Shown piece after piece: positions 16,972-26,479 of a stretch of DNA of 64,000 nt. The stretch is taken from the NCBI GenBank assembly GCA_964586675.1, contig CAZPHQ010000005.1:1-64000 (forward strand), given 5' to 3'. Numbering within the stretch: the stretch's first letter is position 1; the number at the start of each line of letters is the position of its first letter. Under the pieces are notes generated by a model that was given only the letters and a program-made list of their open reading frames with translations, was not told the origin of the DNA and did no database searches. The stretch is from JADLGH01 sp964586675 (GTDB lineage: Bacteria; Desulfobacterota_D; UBA1144; Nemesobacterales; UBA2774). Both the position numbers and the translations under genes were made by a program.

Positions 16972-17750
16972 TTAAGGTAAGCAGACGGGGATCAATTTTT
17001 GATTTGGTATTTAATGAAATTTAGTAAATATTTATGAGTTTGTCAAGAGATTCCAAAACTCTACTTTCAAATGACCGATAAGTTTTAGTATAATAAATCG
17101 TTCTCCGATTACAAGGGGCTTTCTATCTTGAACACTATATCGCAACATTCTCGAATGCCTCGCCAAGGTTTGTGGATTTGAAGTTTCAAATCCTTGAAGA
17201 AATTATCTTTACATGTACCATTTTATCATGTCCGCCAATAAAGAAAAACAAGTGAAAACAGGGAAAACCTCGGTTTGGACTATTGACTGGAAGTTCGTTC
17301 CAACGGATAGCTCTATATCTCTTTCCACAATGGACAGCACCCGTTTCGCAGAGGCGCTTCTGAATCCGCCCGCGCCAAACAAGCGCCTGAAGCAGGCTGC
17401 CGTCCAGCATAAAGTTCTCATAGTCAGCCGATAATAAGGGTTTGTTCCACAGCTTCGCAGCGGCGTAATAAAACGCTACATTTATTTGCACTTGCGAATA
17501 ACTCACTTGACATCCCCCTTCAAAAATGATTAATCTATATATGCAGGGTATCGTGCCGCCGCTCATAGTAAGTCAATAACTACGGCAGATTCGGCTTTAT
17601 TCCGGCACGAACCCGGTGGTCTCTCACACCTGAAGCGCCCGGGCCGCCCGCTGGCCGCGAATATGTAAGCGGATGCGGTATAAATCGGGGCAGTGCGGCT
17701 GTAAAGGCGGCGGAGATCAAATACGAAATAACGGCAATGGGAGATTTAAA
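16972..17750. other. AT-rich intergenic segment with gene relic
   Basis: A low-GC stretch between the NYN gene and the MaoC gene. Apart from the antitoxin-like remnant listed at 17213-17434, no gene has a ribosome site or a recognisable domain. A G-rich/C-rich run follows at 16961-16970. It probably entered together with the NYN gene. Confidence 0.5.
17213..17434 (+). pseudogene. Remnant of a DUF1778 (TacA-like) antitoxin gene
   Basis: The last 40 or so codons of this open frame read STMDSTRFAEALLNPPAPNK then RLKQAA, which is the conserved C-terminal toxin-binding end of DUF1778 antitoxins (pattern F-x-E-A-L-x-N-P-P-x-P-N-x-x-L-K). The expected N-terminal ribbon-helix-helix is missing; the upstream codons do not resemble it. 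No GNAT toxin gene follows. It is best read as a decayed toxin-antitoxin locus. Confidence 0.55.
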
Positions 17751-18656
17751 ATGGGACTTAACAGGGATTACATCGGTAAGGAATTTCCTCCGAAGGAGCA
17801 TGTCGTAAAACCGGAGGAAATAGCGACCTACGCGCTCGCCATAGGCTCCCGCAACGCGAGCTTCTTCGGGACAAACGGCTACGACTCCGGCGTCTCTGTA
17901 ATTGCCCCCCCGAGCTTCACAGTCACCTACGAGCTTCCGCTCCTGGAGAAAGTCTGGGGCGACCCGGGCCTGAATGGCGGCGAAGAGCAGGCGAAGAATA
18001 ACGTCCTCATGCTCGTTCACGGCGACCAGAACATGAAATTCTACAAGCCCATAAAGCCGGGCGACAAAATAATATACACGGCGAAGATCGTCGACATCGA
18101 AGACAAGGGCTCGGGCGAGCTTCTCAAGCTCAGCGTACTCAGCACCAACGAAAAGGGCGAGAAGGTAACAGAAAGCGACTGGGGCCTCTTCATAAGGGGT
18201 ATCGGAAGCGGCGAAAAGCCCAAAGCCCCCTCGTCGGGCGCGAAGCCCGCGCCCGCCGCGCCGCCGGAGCCTCCTCCGCTCGCGTTCAGGGATGTTATAC
18301 GGGTCCCGGACGACGTGACTTACAAATACGCGAAGGCGTCTAACGACCACAACCCGATCCACATCGACGAAAAAGTGGCGAAGGAAGCCGGCCTCAAGGG
18401 AATAATAGTCCACGGGCTCTGCACAATGTCCATGACTATGAAATCAATAATCGAGAGCTACCTCGACGCCGACCCTGAAAAGCTGAAGGCTCTCGGCGTA
18501 AGGTTCACCGCGCCGGTCTATCCGGGCGACACCCTCATAGTAGACGGCTGGGAAACCGGCGAAAAGAACGGCAACTCTTCCATCGCTTTCGAGGTTACGA
18601 GAGAGAGCGACGGAGTAAAAGTCATAAAGGGCGGCACGGCTGAAGCCGCGATATAA
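17751..18656 (+). CDS. MaoC-family double-hotdog enoyl-CoA hydratase
   Basis: 301 residues from ATG 17751, with GGGAG eight bases upstream; a longer open frame upstream is not supported. The N-terminal hotdog (residues 1-150, FAS1-type: IGKEFPP, YALAIGSRNASFF, VIAPPSFTVTYELP, GDQNMKFYKPIKPGD) is joined by a Pro/Ala-rich linker (KPAPAAPPEPPPL) to a C-terminal MaoC hotdog with the hydratase motif YAKASNDHNPIHID and GIIVHGLCTMSM, which carries the catalytic Asp/His. It likely hydrates 2-enoyl-CoA or dehydrates 3-hydroxyacyl-CoA in fatty acid or polyketide metabolism. It stands alone as a single transcription unit. Confidence 0.87.
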   Translation: MGLNRDYIGKEFPPKEHVVKPEEIATYALAIGSRNASFFGTNGYDSGVSVIAPPSFTVTYELPLLEKVWGDPGLNGGEEQAKNNVLMLVHGDQNMKFYKPIKPGDKIIYTAKIVDIEDKGSGELLKLSVLSTNEKGEKVTESDWGLFIRGIGSGEKPKAPSSGAKPAPAAPPEPPPLAFRDVIRVPDDVTYKYAKASNDHNPIHIDEKVAKEAGLKGIIVHGLCTMSMTMKSIIESYLDADPEKLKALGVRFTAPVYPGDTLIVDGWETGEKNGNSSIAFEVTRESDGVKVIKGGTAEAAI

Positions 18657-18743
18657 CTGCCCGCAATAGTAAGTGCTTCCTTAACTTGCTTTGGTGAATG
18701 ATTTGGAGAAGCGGCGGCCACAGGAACCGCCGCTTCTTCTTTT

Positions 18744-20423
18744 TCAGGCTGTGTAAAGCCTGAAATCGTTTCCGGCCTTGTCCACATCCGTATGAAGTAT
18801 TCCGTTTATCGACTGTTCCAGGAGATTCGTCAGCCCGGGGAGTGAATTTTTATCCCTGGCCGAGATCAGCACAGCGTTATACCTCCGCGCAAGCCTTGCC
18901 GCGACAGCGGGCTCGGCCTTGTCGGCCTTGTTGAGGACTATCATCCGCGGTACGGATTCATACCCCGTCTGCTCGAGAATTTTGTCGACGGATTCGATCC
19001 TCTCCTCGACCATCGGGTCGCTCGCGTCGGCCACGTGAAGCAGCAGCGTCGAGCTGCCTAATTCTTCCAGCGTCGCGCGGAAGGCGTTAACAAGCTCCTT
19101 CGGGAGGTCACTTATGAATCCGACAGTGTCGGTTATCAGAACTTCTCTCCCGCCCGGAAGCATTATCTTCCTCGTCGTCGGCACGAGCGTCGAGAACAGC
19201 TTGTTCTCGGCTACCACGCCGCTCCCCGTCAGCGCATTGAAGAGCGTCGATTTCCCGACGTTCGTATACCCGATGAAGGTTATGGTCGGTATGCCCGTTT
19301 CCTTTCTTTTCTCGCGCGTTCTCTCTCGCCGCTTGCTGAGCTGGGATATTTCCTTTTCTAATAGTTCGATCTGTTTACGTATGCGCCTTCTCTCTTCTTC
19401 GAGCTTTTTCTCACCGGGGCCCCTCGTACCGATGCCGCCGCCGAGCTGCGAGAGCTCTACTCCACGCCCTATGAGGCGCGGCAGGTTGTACTTGAACTGC
19501 GCGAGCCTCACTTGCAGCTTTCCCTCGGCCGTCGTCGCGTGACGCGCGAATATTTCGAGTATGAGCTGGGTCCTGTCCATAACATCGAGGTTCGTCTCGT
19601 CGGATATGGACTTCACCTGCGCTGGGGTGAGCTCGACGTCGAAAATCAGCTTCCGCGCCCCCACCTGCTTCGCTTCGAGAATGGCCTCCCCGAGCTTGCC
19701 CTTTCCGATGAGGTAGCGCGGGTCGGGCATTTTCCTTACCTGCGTCGTCGCCCCGAGGACTGCCTTGTTCGCCGAGAGCGCGAGCGACTTCAGCTCTTCG
19801 AGCGATTCCTCGGCCTCCGAGCGGAACTTCGTCGAGAAGCCGATGAGCATTACGCCTTCCCTGTCGTTGTCGCCGCCCTGCTCGTAGTAGGATTTCTCGA
19901 GGCCGCTTTCTATGTCGCGAATGAGCTCGTCGGCGTTCACCTCAACCTGCCCGAGGTCTCTGTATTCCTCGACGCTCCACTTCCCTCCGCCATCTCGCGG
20001 CGGGACAATATGCGCGAGTATGAACCTTCCCGGGTCGCCGTCGTGCCTGACCTCAAGGAGCCCCATCATGTCGAGCCGCTCGTTCACCATCGTGACTAAG
20101 TCGTTCTCCGTGAGACCGGTGTTCTTGATGTGAGTGTGGATGAGACGCGCTCCTCTCAGCCTGTAGGCCGATTCCCTCGACCTTCCCAGTATCTCGTCGA
20201 AAGGCATATCGTACGAATCCCCGAGGAATACGGCGGTGACCTTTCCCTTCCTGTCGATGAGGACGGATATGCCGCGGCCGAGCTCGTGCGTCAGGCGCGT
20301 GATCGTCCTCGCCAGCTCCAGCGTTATTATTTCTCCCTGCGGGATTTTCCTTCTGTAAAGGCGTTCGAGACCGGCGGTCTCGCTCTTTGAAAGCCCGGAC
20401 GTCTTACCGTATACCTTGCTTAT
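18744..20423 (-). CDS. hflX: GTPase HflX, apparent non-AUG start
   Basis: Ribosome-rescue GTPase of the HflX family. From the first in-frame ATG (20207) it has 487 residues, but the same frame is open for another 72 codons and these are typical HflX N-terminus (LERLYRRKIPQGEIITLEL, LARTITRLTHELGRGISV). No ATG, GTG or TTG occurs there; the best placed codon is ATA at 20423, six bases after GGGGGG, giving 559 residues. The N-domain, a coiled linker (LEEERRRIRKQIELLEKEIS), G1 GYTNVGKST, G3 DTVGF and G4 NKAD are intact. Stand-alone gene. Confidence 0.85.
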   Translation of the reverse strand: MSKVYGKTSGLSKSETAGLERLYRRKIPQGEIITLELARTITRLTHELGRGISVLIDRKGKVTAVFLGDSYDMPFDEILGRSRESAYRLRGARLIHTHIKNTGLTENDLVTMVNERLDMMGLLEVRHDGDPGRFILAHIVPPRDGGGKWSVEEYRDLGQVEVNADELIRDIESGLEKSYYEQGGDNDREGVMLIGFSTKFRSEAEESLEELKSLALSANKAVLGATTQVRKMPDPRYLIGKGKLGEAILEAKQVGARKLIFDVELTPAQVKSISDETNLDVMDRTQLILEIFARHATTAEGKLQVRLAQFKYNLPRLIGRGVELSQLGGGIGTRGPGEKKLEEERRRIRKQIELLEKEISQLSKRRERTREKRKETGIPTITFIGYTNVGKSTLFNALTGSGVVAENKLFSTLVPTTRKIMLPGGREVLITDTVGFISDLPKELVNAFRATLEELGSSTLLLHVADASDPMVEERIESVDKILEQTGYESVPRMIVLNKADKAEPAVAARLARRYNAVLISARDKNSLPGLTNLLEQSINGILHTDVDKAGNDFRLYTA

Positions 20424-20661
20424 AAATGACCCCCCTGCAATTTACGAAGCGCACATGCGCTCATATGATTCAATGATAAGCATTTGGCAGGACGAGTCAA
20501 GGTTGATTCTCCTATATGCAATAGTCCAGCTAATCCTATGACTACTTTGACGAGTAACTGATATATCAAGCGACTTATTTCTGTATGATTATTGTTCTGC
20601 GGTTCGTAATATTATGGGTTGCTGTTGAGAAAATATCTTTGTTAGAGGATGATGATATAAT

Positions 20662-21549
20662 TTGAAAATTGTGAAAAAAGAAACCTTTTACTCGTCAGGT
20701 GAGGGCAAAGCTGGAAATGGTGACTGGTCGGGAGCTATTGCAGAATATGATAAGGCCATTGAAATAGATCCAAACGATAGTGAATTGTATTATGCGAGGG
20801 GTTACGCTAAACATAATCTTGGTGACCTTGAGGAGGCTTTACAGGATTATAATAAGGCTATAAACCTAGAACCTGACGATGGTAGTTTTTATTATTACAG
20901 GGGCCGAATTAAAAATGAATTAGGAGACCACATAGGAGCCCTCTTAGATTTCAATATGTCCTTAGCATTGGACCCTGATGATGCCTTCACTCATGATGCA
21001 AGAGGTGACCTTAGACATAATCTGGGTGACCTTGAAGGAGCTATAAGAGATTACAACAGGTCTTTTGAGCTAGAGCCTGAGATGTTTTATGGTGTCTTGG
21101 ATGATCCTGAAGATCATTATATTAGAGGCCTTGACAGGGAGAATCTTGGTGACTACGAAGGTGCTATACAGAATTACGATATCCTTATAAAGTGTAATCC
21201 TAATTATGCCTATCTATTTAAAAAAAGAGGGATATCTAAGTTTAATTTAGGTGATTGGAATGAAGCATGTGATGATTTTAATAGATCCCTTGAGCTTAAT
21301 CCGCTAGATAGCGAAACATATTATTATAGGGGTCTAGCCAAGAGTAGGTTGGGAAATTTTGAATCTTCCATACTGAATTATAGTATTGCAATAGAAATAG
21401 ATACTAAGAATGCCAATGTATACTACCACCGTGGACTAGCAAAGATCGCACTGGGTCAAAATGACAAAGCCTATATTGATTTCTTAATAGCCCAGAAACT
21501 TGGATGCATTCAAGCTTCTGATGCGATTAAACGGTTTTGCGAAAAATAA
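20662..21549 (+). CDS. Tetratricopeptide repeat protein
   Basis: 295 residues from a TTG. It is built almost entirely of 34-residue TPR units: GDWSGAIAEYDKAIEIDPND, GDLEEALQDYNKAINLEPDD, GDHIGALLDFNMSLALDPDD and further copies to about residue 280, roughly eight in all. No signal peptide or membrane helix is present, so it is a cytosolic protein-protein scaffold. The GC content is clearly lower and the codon use differs from flanking genes, suggesting transfer. No partner gene is adjacent. Confidence 0.85.
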   Translation: MKIVKKETFYSSGEGKAGNGDWSGAIAEYDKAIEIDPNDSELYYARGYAKHNLGDLEEALQDYNKAINLEPDDGSFYYYRGRIKNELGDHIGALLDFNMSLALDPDDAFTHDARGDLRHNLGDLEGAIRDYNRSFELEPEMFYGVLDDPEDHYIRGLDRENLGDYEGAIQNYDILIKCNPNYAYLFKKRGISKFNLGDWNEACDDFNRSLELNPLDSETYYYRGLAKSRLGNFESSILNYSIAIEIDTKNANVYYHRGLAKIALGQNDKAYIDFLIAQKLGCIQASDAIKRFCEK

Positions 21550-21583
21550 ACCAGCTTTATACCTTGCTATGTTTTTGCCGTTT

Positions 21584-23572
21584 TTACGGCTGCCTTGGAG
21601 GGCCGATCATCGGGGTTTTCACAGGCGCCGCGAGGCCGTAGAACACGACAGCCCCGTCGCCTCCGCATTCAGTCGAGGCCTGCATGCACCCTTCGGCCGT
21701 CATACTGAGGCACACATCGAGGTCGTTCACATTATTCAGCACCCACACATTCCCCGACTGGTCTATGGCCACGTCCGTAAGGTGCTGGAGCGCGCCGCCT
21801 CCGTCGTATCCAGTGGGCGGTGAGATAGGCTCCCCGGTCGCGAATCCGTCGGGACAGTTCCTCGTCCTGACGCCGCAGAGGTTAACGAGCGCCTTCCCCG
21901 TAAAATCCGCAACCCATACATTATCGTCGCCGTCTATCGCTATGCCCCAGGGCCCCTGCGTGCCGCCGCCCCTGAATGGAGAGCCGGCCGCGTTCTCGCC
22001 GTAGGGGTCGAGAAGCGTCACGCTTCCGCCATCGGCTTCGGTTGGGCCGGACAGGTTGGCCGCCCACACGTTCCCGTAGCTGTCTATCGCAAGCCCCCTC
22101 GGCTCGCTGAGCCCGCAGCATCCGGTGGCGGTCTGCATGACGGGATTGCCGAACGGGTCGATGCGAGTTATAGAATTGCCCGCGCCGTTCGTTACCCACA
22201 AGTAGCCGTCCGTGTCGACAGCTGCGTCGAAGGGCTCGGAGAGCGTGCTCGTTCCGGGGTATGCGAACGTGAGCGGTGTGCCCGGGTCGCCGCCGGGGAA
22301 TACCGTCAGCGAGTTGCCGCATTCCGGGCATCCGGGCGACGGCCTGTTGTTCACGAACCAGACGTTGCCTTCATAGTCGATAATAGTTCCCTGCACCTTG
22401 CTCGCGAATCCGCCCGCCCTGAATCCCCTGCTTTCGGTCGAGACCGGCGTGCCGTCCGGGCGGAGGAGCGAAATGCTGTCTCCCTGGTAATTCCCTATCC
22501 ATATGTTTCCCGTTTCGTCTATAGCGATGCCGAATCCCGCGCCGTTGATCCCGCCGCCCGTGAACCCTAAAGTCGGCGACAGCGGGTAGCCGGAAGGGTC
22601 GAGCTTGGTCACGCCTGTTCCGCCGGCCGCGCAGTCCGTAAAGCCGGGGTGAGAGCCGAAAAGAAAGTTGTTCGTGATCCACGCGTTGCCCTCGGCGTCT
22701 ATCGAAAGTCCGCCCGGCGCGTCGAGCCCTCCGCCCGTAAACTTGAGCGCGATCGTCCAGGCTCCGGGAGGTGCGTTAAGCACAGGCATGTAAGCCCTGT
22801 CTCCAGCGAGATCGAAGATGCCGGCGACATTGTGCCAGGGGTTGAGCGCTATGTTGTGCGCAGCGGCCAGCGTGTCTTCCGGCAGCTTTACGCCGGGCGG
22901 CGTGGATGCTCCAAAGAGCCTCTCGCATGCGTCAGGCGGCGAAAGGACTACGCACGAGGCGAGAATGTTTGCCAAAGTGTTCTGCTGCGCGAGGGCGGCA
23001 GTCTCGTGGCCGTTGACGGAGTTCTGTATGACGCCGCCAAGCCCGCCCGTCTCGATGTTGACGAGATTCCCGACGCTCTGCGCCGCGTTCCTCACGCCGA
23101 CGAAGTTACCCGATATGGAATTGCCGCCGAGGAACTGGGCGTTCGTCCAGACGGACGCGATGGTCGTTAGCTCGTTTATCGTTATGGATTCCGGCCTCCG
23201 GTCGACGTCGCCCACGACTGTCAGCAGAGCGATAGCGCCGTTCGAAGCCGACTTTCCGGCCGGTACGCCCCCCCTTGCGATGGCGTAGATGAGCCCGTCG
23301 CCGGAAGGCCTTCCAAATTTTATCTCGAATTCGCCTGAGGAATTGGTAAATGCCGAGCCGAGCTCCTCGGCCTGTGAGGACGAGCCCGCTTCATAGAGAG
23401 TTACGGCCGCTTCGCGTAGCGGCTCACCACCGCCGAGCACCCTTCCGCTGAGCGTGAGGTCGCTGCCGCCCGGGGAATCGCATCCCGCAAGCACCGCCGC
23501 AAAAAACAAAAGCCCGATGGATCTTCTTACGAATGACCCAGGGCCCGATTTTAAACTCCCCCCGTAACACAT
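21584..23572 (-). CDS. Lipoprotein with CarboxypepD-like and NHL/Vgb beta-propeller domains
   Basis: 662 residues. A signal peptide has lipobox VLAGC at about residue 31, so it is lipid-anchored. Residues 38-130 look like a carboxypeptidase-regulatory Ig fold (LSGRVLGGGEPLREAAVTLY). The C-terminal 380 residues form a beta-propeller of NHL/Vgb-type blades, each with a GLAIDSYGNVWAAN-like core: LSIDAEGNAWITN, IAIDETGNIWIGN, TIIDYEGNVWFVN, AAVDTDGYLWVTN, LAIDSYGNVWAAN, IAIDGDDNVWVAD, VAIDQSGNVWVLN (seven). It is probably surface-exposed binding protein; no catalytic motif seen. The N-terminus may start a few codons further in. Confidence 0.85.
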   Translation of the reverse strand: MCYGGSLKSGPGSFVRRSIGLLFFAAVLAGCDSPGGSDLTLSGRVLGGGEPLREAAVTLYEAGSSSQAEELGSAFTNSSGEFEIKFGRPSGDGLIYAIARGGVPAGKSASNGAIALLTVVGDVDRRPESITINELTTIASVWTNAQFLGGNSISGNFVGVRNAAQSVGNLVNIETGGLGGVIQNSVNGHETAALAQQNTLANILASCVVLSPPDACERLFGASTPPGVKLPEDTLAAAHNIALNPWHNVAGIFDLAGDRAYMPVLNAPPGAWTIALKFTGGGLDAPGGLSIDAEGNAWITNNFLFGSHPGFTDCAAGGTGVTKLDPSGYPLSPTLGFTGGGINGAGFGIAIDETGNIWIGNYQGDSISLLRPDGTPVSTESRGFRAGGFASKVQGTIIDYEGNVWFVNNRPSPGCPECGNSLTVFPGGDPGTPLTFAYPGTSTLSEPFDAAVDTDGYLWVTNGAGNSITRIDPFGNPVMQTATGCCGLSEPRGLAIDSYGNVWAANLSGPTEADGGSVTLLDPYGENAAGSPFRGGGTQGPWGIAIDGDDNVWVADFTGKALVNLCGVRTRNCPDGFATGEPISPPTGYDGGGALQHLTDVAIDQSGNVWVLNNVNDLDVCLSMTAEGCMQASTECGGDGAVVFYGLAAPVKTPMIGPPRQP

Positions 23573-23768
23573 GGTAACTATGCGGAATACAATAACCGGC
23601 CCGGCGGGAAATTCAACCTAAACGCGGGGCGGGGCAGGGCGGCGATTAAGCTGGCTGATGCAAACTCTCCCCTGCGGACACCGTATTCCGCGTCCGAGCC
23701 CGCGCTCTCCACGCTATCTTTCGGGCGTTCCCGCGCCGCATAAGCCGCAGGTATGAAATAATATTTCG

Positions 23769-23963
23769 TCAGTCTGTAGCGAAATCCGCGTGCTCCGCCG
23801 CGGCGGCGCTGCCGGCTTCCGGCTCGTGGCTGTCGAGGTAGCTGTCTATCGCCTCGTTAATGACTGCGCCTATGTTCTTGCCGTACGCCCTGGCGATCCT
23901 GTCGAGCGATTTCTGCCTGTCGAGCGTGGTTACGAATGAAATTTTCATGGATTCGTTCGCCAT
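23769..23963 (-). CDS. Small ribbon-helix-helix DNA-binding protein
   Basis: 64 residues; the ATG at 23963 follows AGGGGAGCAG. A beta strand (KISFVTTLD) and two helices (RQKSLDRIARAYG and IGAVINEAIDSYLDSHE) make a CopG/Arc-type RHH fold, followed by an acidic Ala-rich tail. Such proteins are often antitoxins, but no toxin gene is adjacent on either side, so it may instead be a stand-alone regulator. Confidence 0.75.
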   Translation of the reverse strand: MANESMKISFVTTLDRQKSLDRIARAYGKNIGAVINEAIDSYLDSHEPEAGSAAAAEHADFATD

Positions 23964-24216
23964 GATTCTGCTCCCCTTATGAAATAGCCTAACATAGTGC
24001 GGCGGGCCGTCTCAAGGCGTTTATCCGGTCGCCGAGGCCGGGAGGAAGATTTATGGTGCATATACCGGCTGTTACGGGCGGGGTTAATTTTTATCACGCG
24101 CTGTCGTTCGCGAAGCGCCCCTCCTTGAACTTTAGCCGTGATTATTTTATTCTGAGCAATACGCTTATCGATAAAGAACCCGCCGCCAGCGAAATCAGAG
24201 CCAGAGGCAGAAGGCC

Positions 24217-25596
24217 ATGAAACAAAAGATACACACGAAGTCTGAAAGACGGAGCTGGGGGAAGGCCCTCCGTGACAAGTGTCCGCGCTCGGCCCATTCG
24301 GAATGGAACGCCCACGCCCGGAGGCACAACGTTATCGACCTCCTCGAAGAATCCAACTCCAACAGGATAGAGGGGCTGATACCCCTCAGGTACGGAAGGA
24401 TGGCCCAGTCGCCGTTCGCTTTTTTCCGGGGCTCGGCCATTATCCAGGCGCGGGACCTCATGAAATCCCCCGCCTCCGGCATAAAGATACAGATATGCGG
24501 AGACTGTCACCTGATGAACTTCGGCGGATTCGCCACGCCCGAGCGGAGCCTCGTCTTCGACATAAACGACTTCGACGAAACGTTTCCGGGGCCGTGGGAA
24601 TGGGACGTCAAGAGGCTCGCTGCGAGCTTCGTCCTTTCGTCGAGGGAGTCGGGGTTCCCGCGAAAAGCCGCCGACGCCGCTGTCAGGGCCGCCGTCGAAT
24701 CTTACAGAAAGCACATGGCCGAATATTACGAGATGAAGCTCCTCGACATATGGTACACACAGATAAAAGCCACTGACCTTCTCGACTATTTCCGGGGCAA
24801 TAAAGATATGATCGGGAGGATCGAGAAGAAAACGAAAGAGGCCCTGTCCAGAACTTCCGAGGCCGTTTATCCGAAGCTCGTCGAGGTCAAGAACGGCAAG
24901 CGAAGGATCGTCGACAATCCGCCTTATATTTATCACTTCGCGGAGATCGACGAGGATTTCAGGAAGATCGAGAGAAAGTTTCTAGATATATATAAGACGA
25001 CGCTTCAGCCCGACCGCCGCGAGCTCATGGACCGCTATCATTTCGAAGACGTAGTGATAAAGGTTGTCGGGGTAGGGAGCGTCGGCACGCGGTGCGCCGT
25101 TTCGCTTTACGTTGCCGACGACGATCCCCTCTTCCTTCAGGTTAAAGAAGCGCGGAGGTCGGTCCTCGAGCATCCCGGCAAAAAGAGCCTCAAGCACCAG
25201 GGCGAGCGTGTCGTAACAGGGCAGAGGCTCATGCAGGCCGCGGGCGACATGTTCCTCGGATGGTCCACCATTCCCGGCGGGCATCACTACTACCTGAGGC
25301 AGCTCCGCGATATGAAAGTCTCCGCCGAGCCGGGGACATTTCAGCCGAAGACGCTCGCGTCTTACGCCGAGATGTGCGGATGGGCTCTCGCCCGCGCCCA
25401 CGCGAAGGCGGGGGACCCGGCGACGATAACCGGCTACCTGGGCCCAGGCAGCGCGTTCGACGACGCTATCGTGGAATACGCCGAGGCGTACGCCGACCAG
25501 GTCGAGGCCGATTTCGAAACCTTCAAACAGGCCATCAGCCACGGCAAGATCAAGACCGACACCGACGCAGCGCCGAACCTGGGATTTCTGCTCTAA
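24217..25596 (+). CDS. DUF2252 family protein (kinase-like fold)
   Basis: 459 residues, the usual length for DUF2252. Recognisable blocks are FFRGSA, QICGDCHLMNFGGF, FDINDFDETFPGPWEWD then KRLAAS, and YVADDDPLFLQVKEA, followed by HQGERVVTGQRLMQ and YYLRQLRDMK. The GDxHLxNFG and DFD segments resemble the catalytic and metal-binding loops of aminoglycoside phosphotransferase-like kinases, which is the basis for the family's supposed fold. No enzyme activity is established. It stands alone. Confidence 0.88.
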   Translation: MKQKIHTKSERRSWGKALRDKCPRSAHSEWNAHARRHNVIDLLEESNSNRIEGLIPLRYGRMAQSPFAFFRGSAIIQARDLMKSPASGIKIQICGDCHLMNFGGFATPERSLVFDINDFDETFPGPWEWDVKRLAASFVLSSRESGFPRKAADAAVRAAVESYRKHMAEYYEMKLLDIWYTQIKATDLLDYFRGNKDMIGRIEKKTKEALSRTSEAVYPKLVEVKNGKRRIVDNPPYIYHFAEIDEDFRKIERKFLDIYKTTLQPDRRELMDRYHFEDVVIKVVGVGSVGTRCAVSLYVADDDPLFLQVKEARRSVLEHPGKKSLKHQGERVVTGQRLMQAAGDMFLGWSTIPGGHHYYLRQLRDMKVSAEPGTFQPKTLASYAEMCGWALARAHAKAGDPATITGYLGPGSAFDDAIVEYAEAYADQVEADFETFKQAISHGKIKTDTDAAPNLGFLL

Positions 25597-25645
25597 AGAG
25601 AGGCCTTAGATAAAAGCGGCGAGATATATTTAAATCCCCCTTAAT

Positions 25646-25664
25646 CCCCCTTTTCCTAAGGGGG
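25646..25664. repeat. CCCCCTT/AAGGGGG hairpin
   Basis: Seven-base arms CCCCCTT (25646-25652) and AAGGGGG (25658-25664) pair around TTCCT. Same motif as at 9724-9751. It may end the DUF2252 transcript. Confidence 0.5.
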
Positions 25665-25737
25665 AAATAAATACTTGCTGCCGGCACTCGATCGGGGCTT
25701 GATTGAAGTCATAGGCCGCGCCATTATAATTCCTTCC

Positions 25738-26244
25738 ATGGACTACGAATTCAGAGACGAGATAACGAAGATAGCGGCCGCGCGCGCCGCTGAGAACGAC
25801 GCCCACAGCGGGCAGCCTGAAGACGGAGAAACAGAAAAGGAAAAAACGGCTCACGCCGCGGTGGAGGAGTTCTACTCCGTCAGCAGGCGTGCCATAACGA
25901 TATTCAACGAAGTCTCGGGGGGCGTGAAGCTCGCGCTCAACAGGCTCACACCCGACTTCCTCGACCTCTTCCTCAACATCCCCGGCAGGCTCGCCGGGTT
26001 CTCTATAATCTCCCCGACTGGAATCGTCATATTCTTCGACGAAGACCCTGACACGATAACCGTGATAGGCAAAAAGCGGCGGCCCGACGGGCACGACGCG
26101 GGAAAGCTCTCGCCGGCAGTGCAGCTCATGAAGATTCATTACAGGAAGGACGAAGACAAAATAACTTTCAGGGATAATTCCGGGTCGGCGGTCAGGCCGG
26201 AAGGCCTCGTGCCGCTGTTGATAAGATGGGTTTCACAGGCCTGA
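25738..26244 (+). CDS. Conserved-looking hypothetical protein
   Basis: 168 residues from ATG 25738; a longer frame upstream runs through a repeat and is not credible. The first 45 residues are charged and likely unstructured. The rest alternates helices and strands (AAVEEFYSVSRRAITIF, GFSIISPTGIVIFFDED, TITVIGKKRRPD). No signal peptide, membrane helix or catalytic motif was recognised. Function unknown. It converges on the small membrane protein gene 3 bases downstream. Confidence 0.6.
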   Translation: MDYEFRDEITKIAAARAAENDAHSGQPEDGETEKEKTAHAAVEEFYSVSRRAITIFNEVSGGVKLALNRLTPDFLDLFLNIPGRLAGFSIISPTGIVIFFDEDPDTITVIGKKRRPDGHDAGKLSPAVQLMKIHYRKDEDKITFRDNSGSAVRPEGLVPLLIRWVSQA

Positions 26245-26247
26245 TCG

Positions 26248-26409
26248 TCAGGGCGTGAGGACGACGTGTGTCAGCGAAGCGAGGCCGACGATCAGAAGGA
26301 TCAGCACGACTACGCCCGCGATATAGATTGCGCCTTCCTTCTCGCGCTCGTTAAGCTCGAACATCTTCTTGAAATCGACTTCCTGGTGTTCTTTTCCGTG
26401 TTCGCTCAT
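26248..26409 (-). CDS. Small single-pass membrane protein
   Basis: 53 residues from ATG 26409 (first credible start; longer readings are not supported). A charged N-terminus (SEHGKEHQEVDFKK) is followed by one hydrophobic helix (AIYIAGVVVLILLIVGLASL). Its stop is only 3 bases from the convergent upstream gene. The function is unknown; the charged head/single TM pattern resembles many small envelope proteins. Confidence 0.6.
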   Translation of the reverse strand: MSEHGKEHQEVDFKKMFELNEREKEGAIYIAGVVVLILLIVGLASLTHVVLTP

Positions 26410-26479
26410 GGCGGGAAACATTATAACGGGGTATAGGGGTTTGTAAAGATGCCGGGGTGTACGGAAAGACACGATTCGC

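Noticed and set aside
17186..17566. 126-codon minus-strand frame in the AT-rich segment
   Set aside because: Antisense to the antitoxin relic; no ribosome site or recognisable motif.
23769..23963. RHH protein as the antitoxin of a toxin-antitoxin pair
   Set aside because: No toxin-like gene is adjacent on either side; kept as a lone DNA-binding protein.
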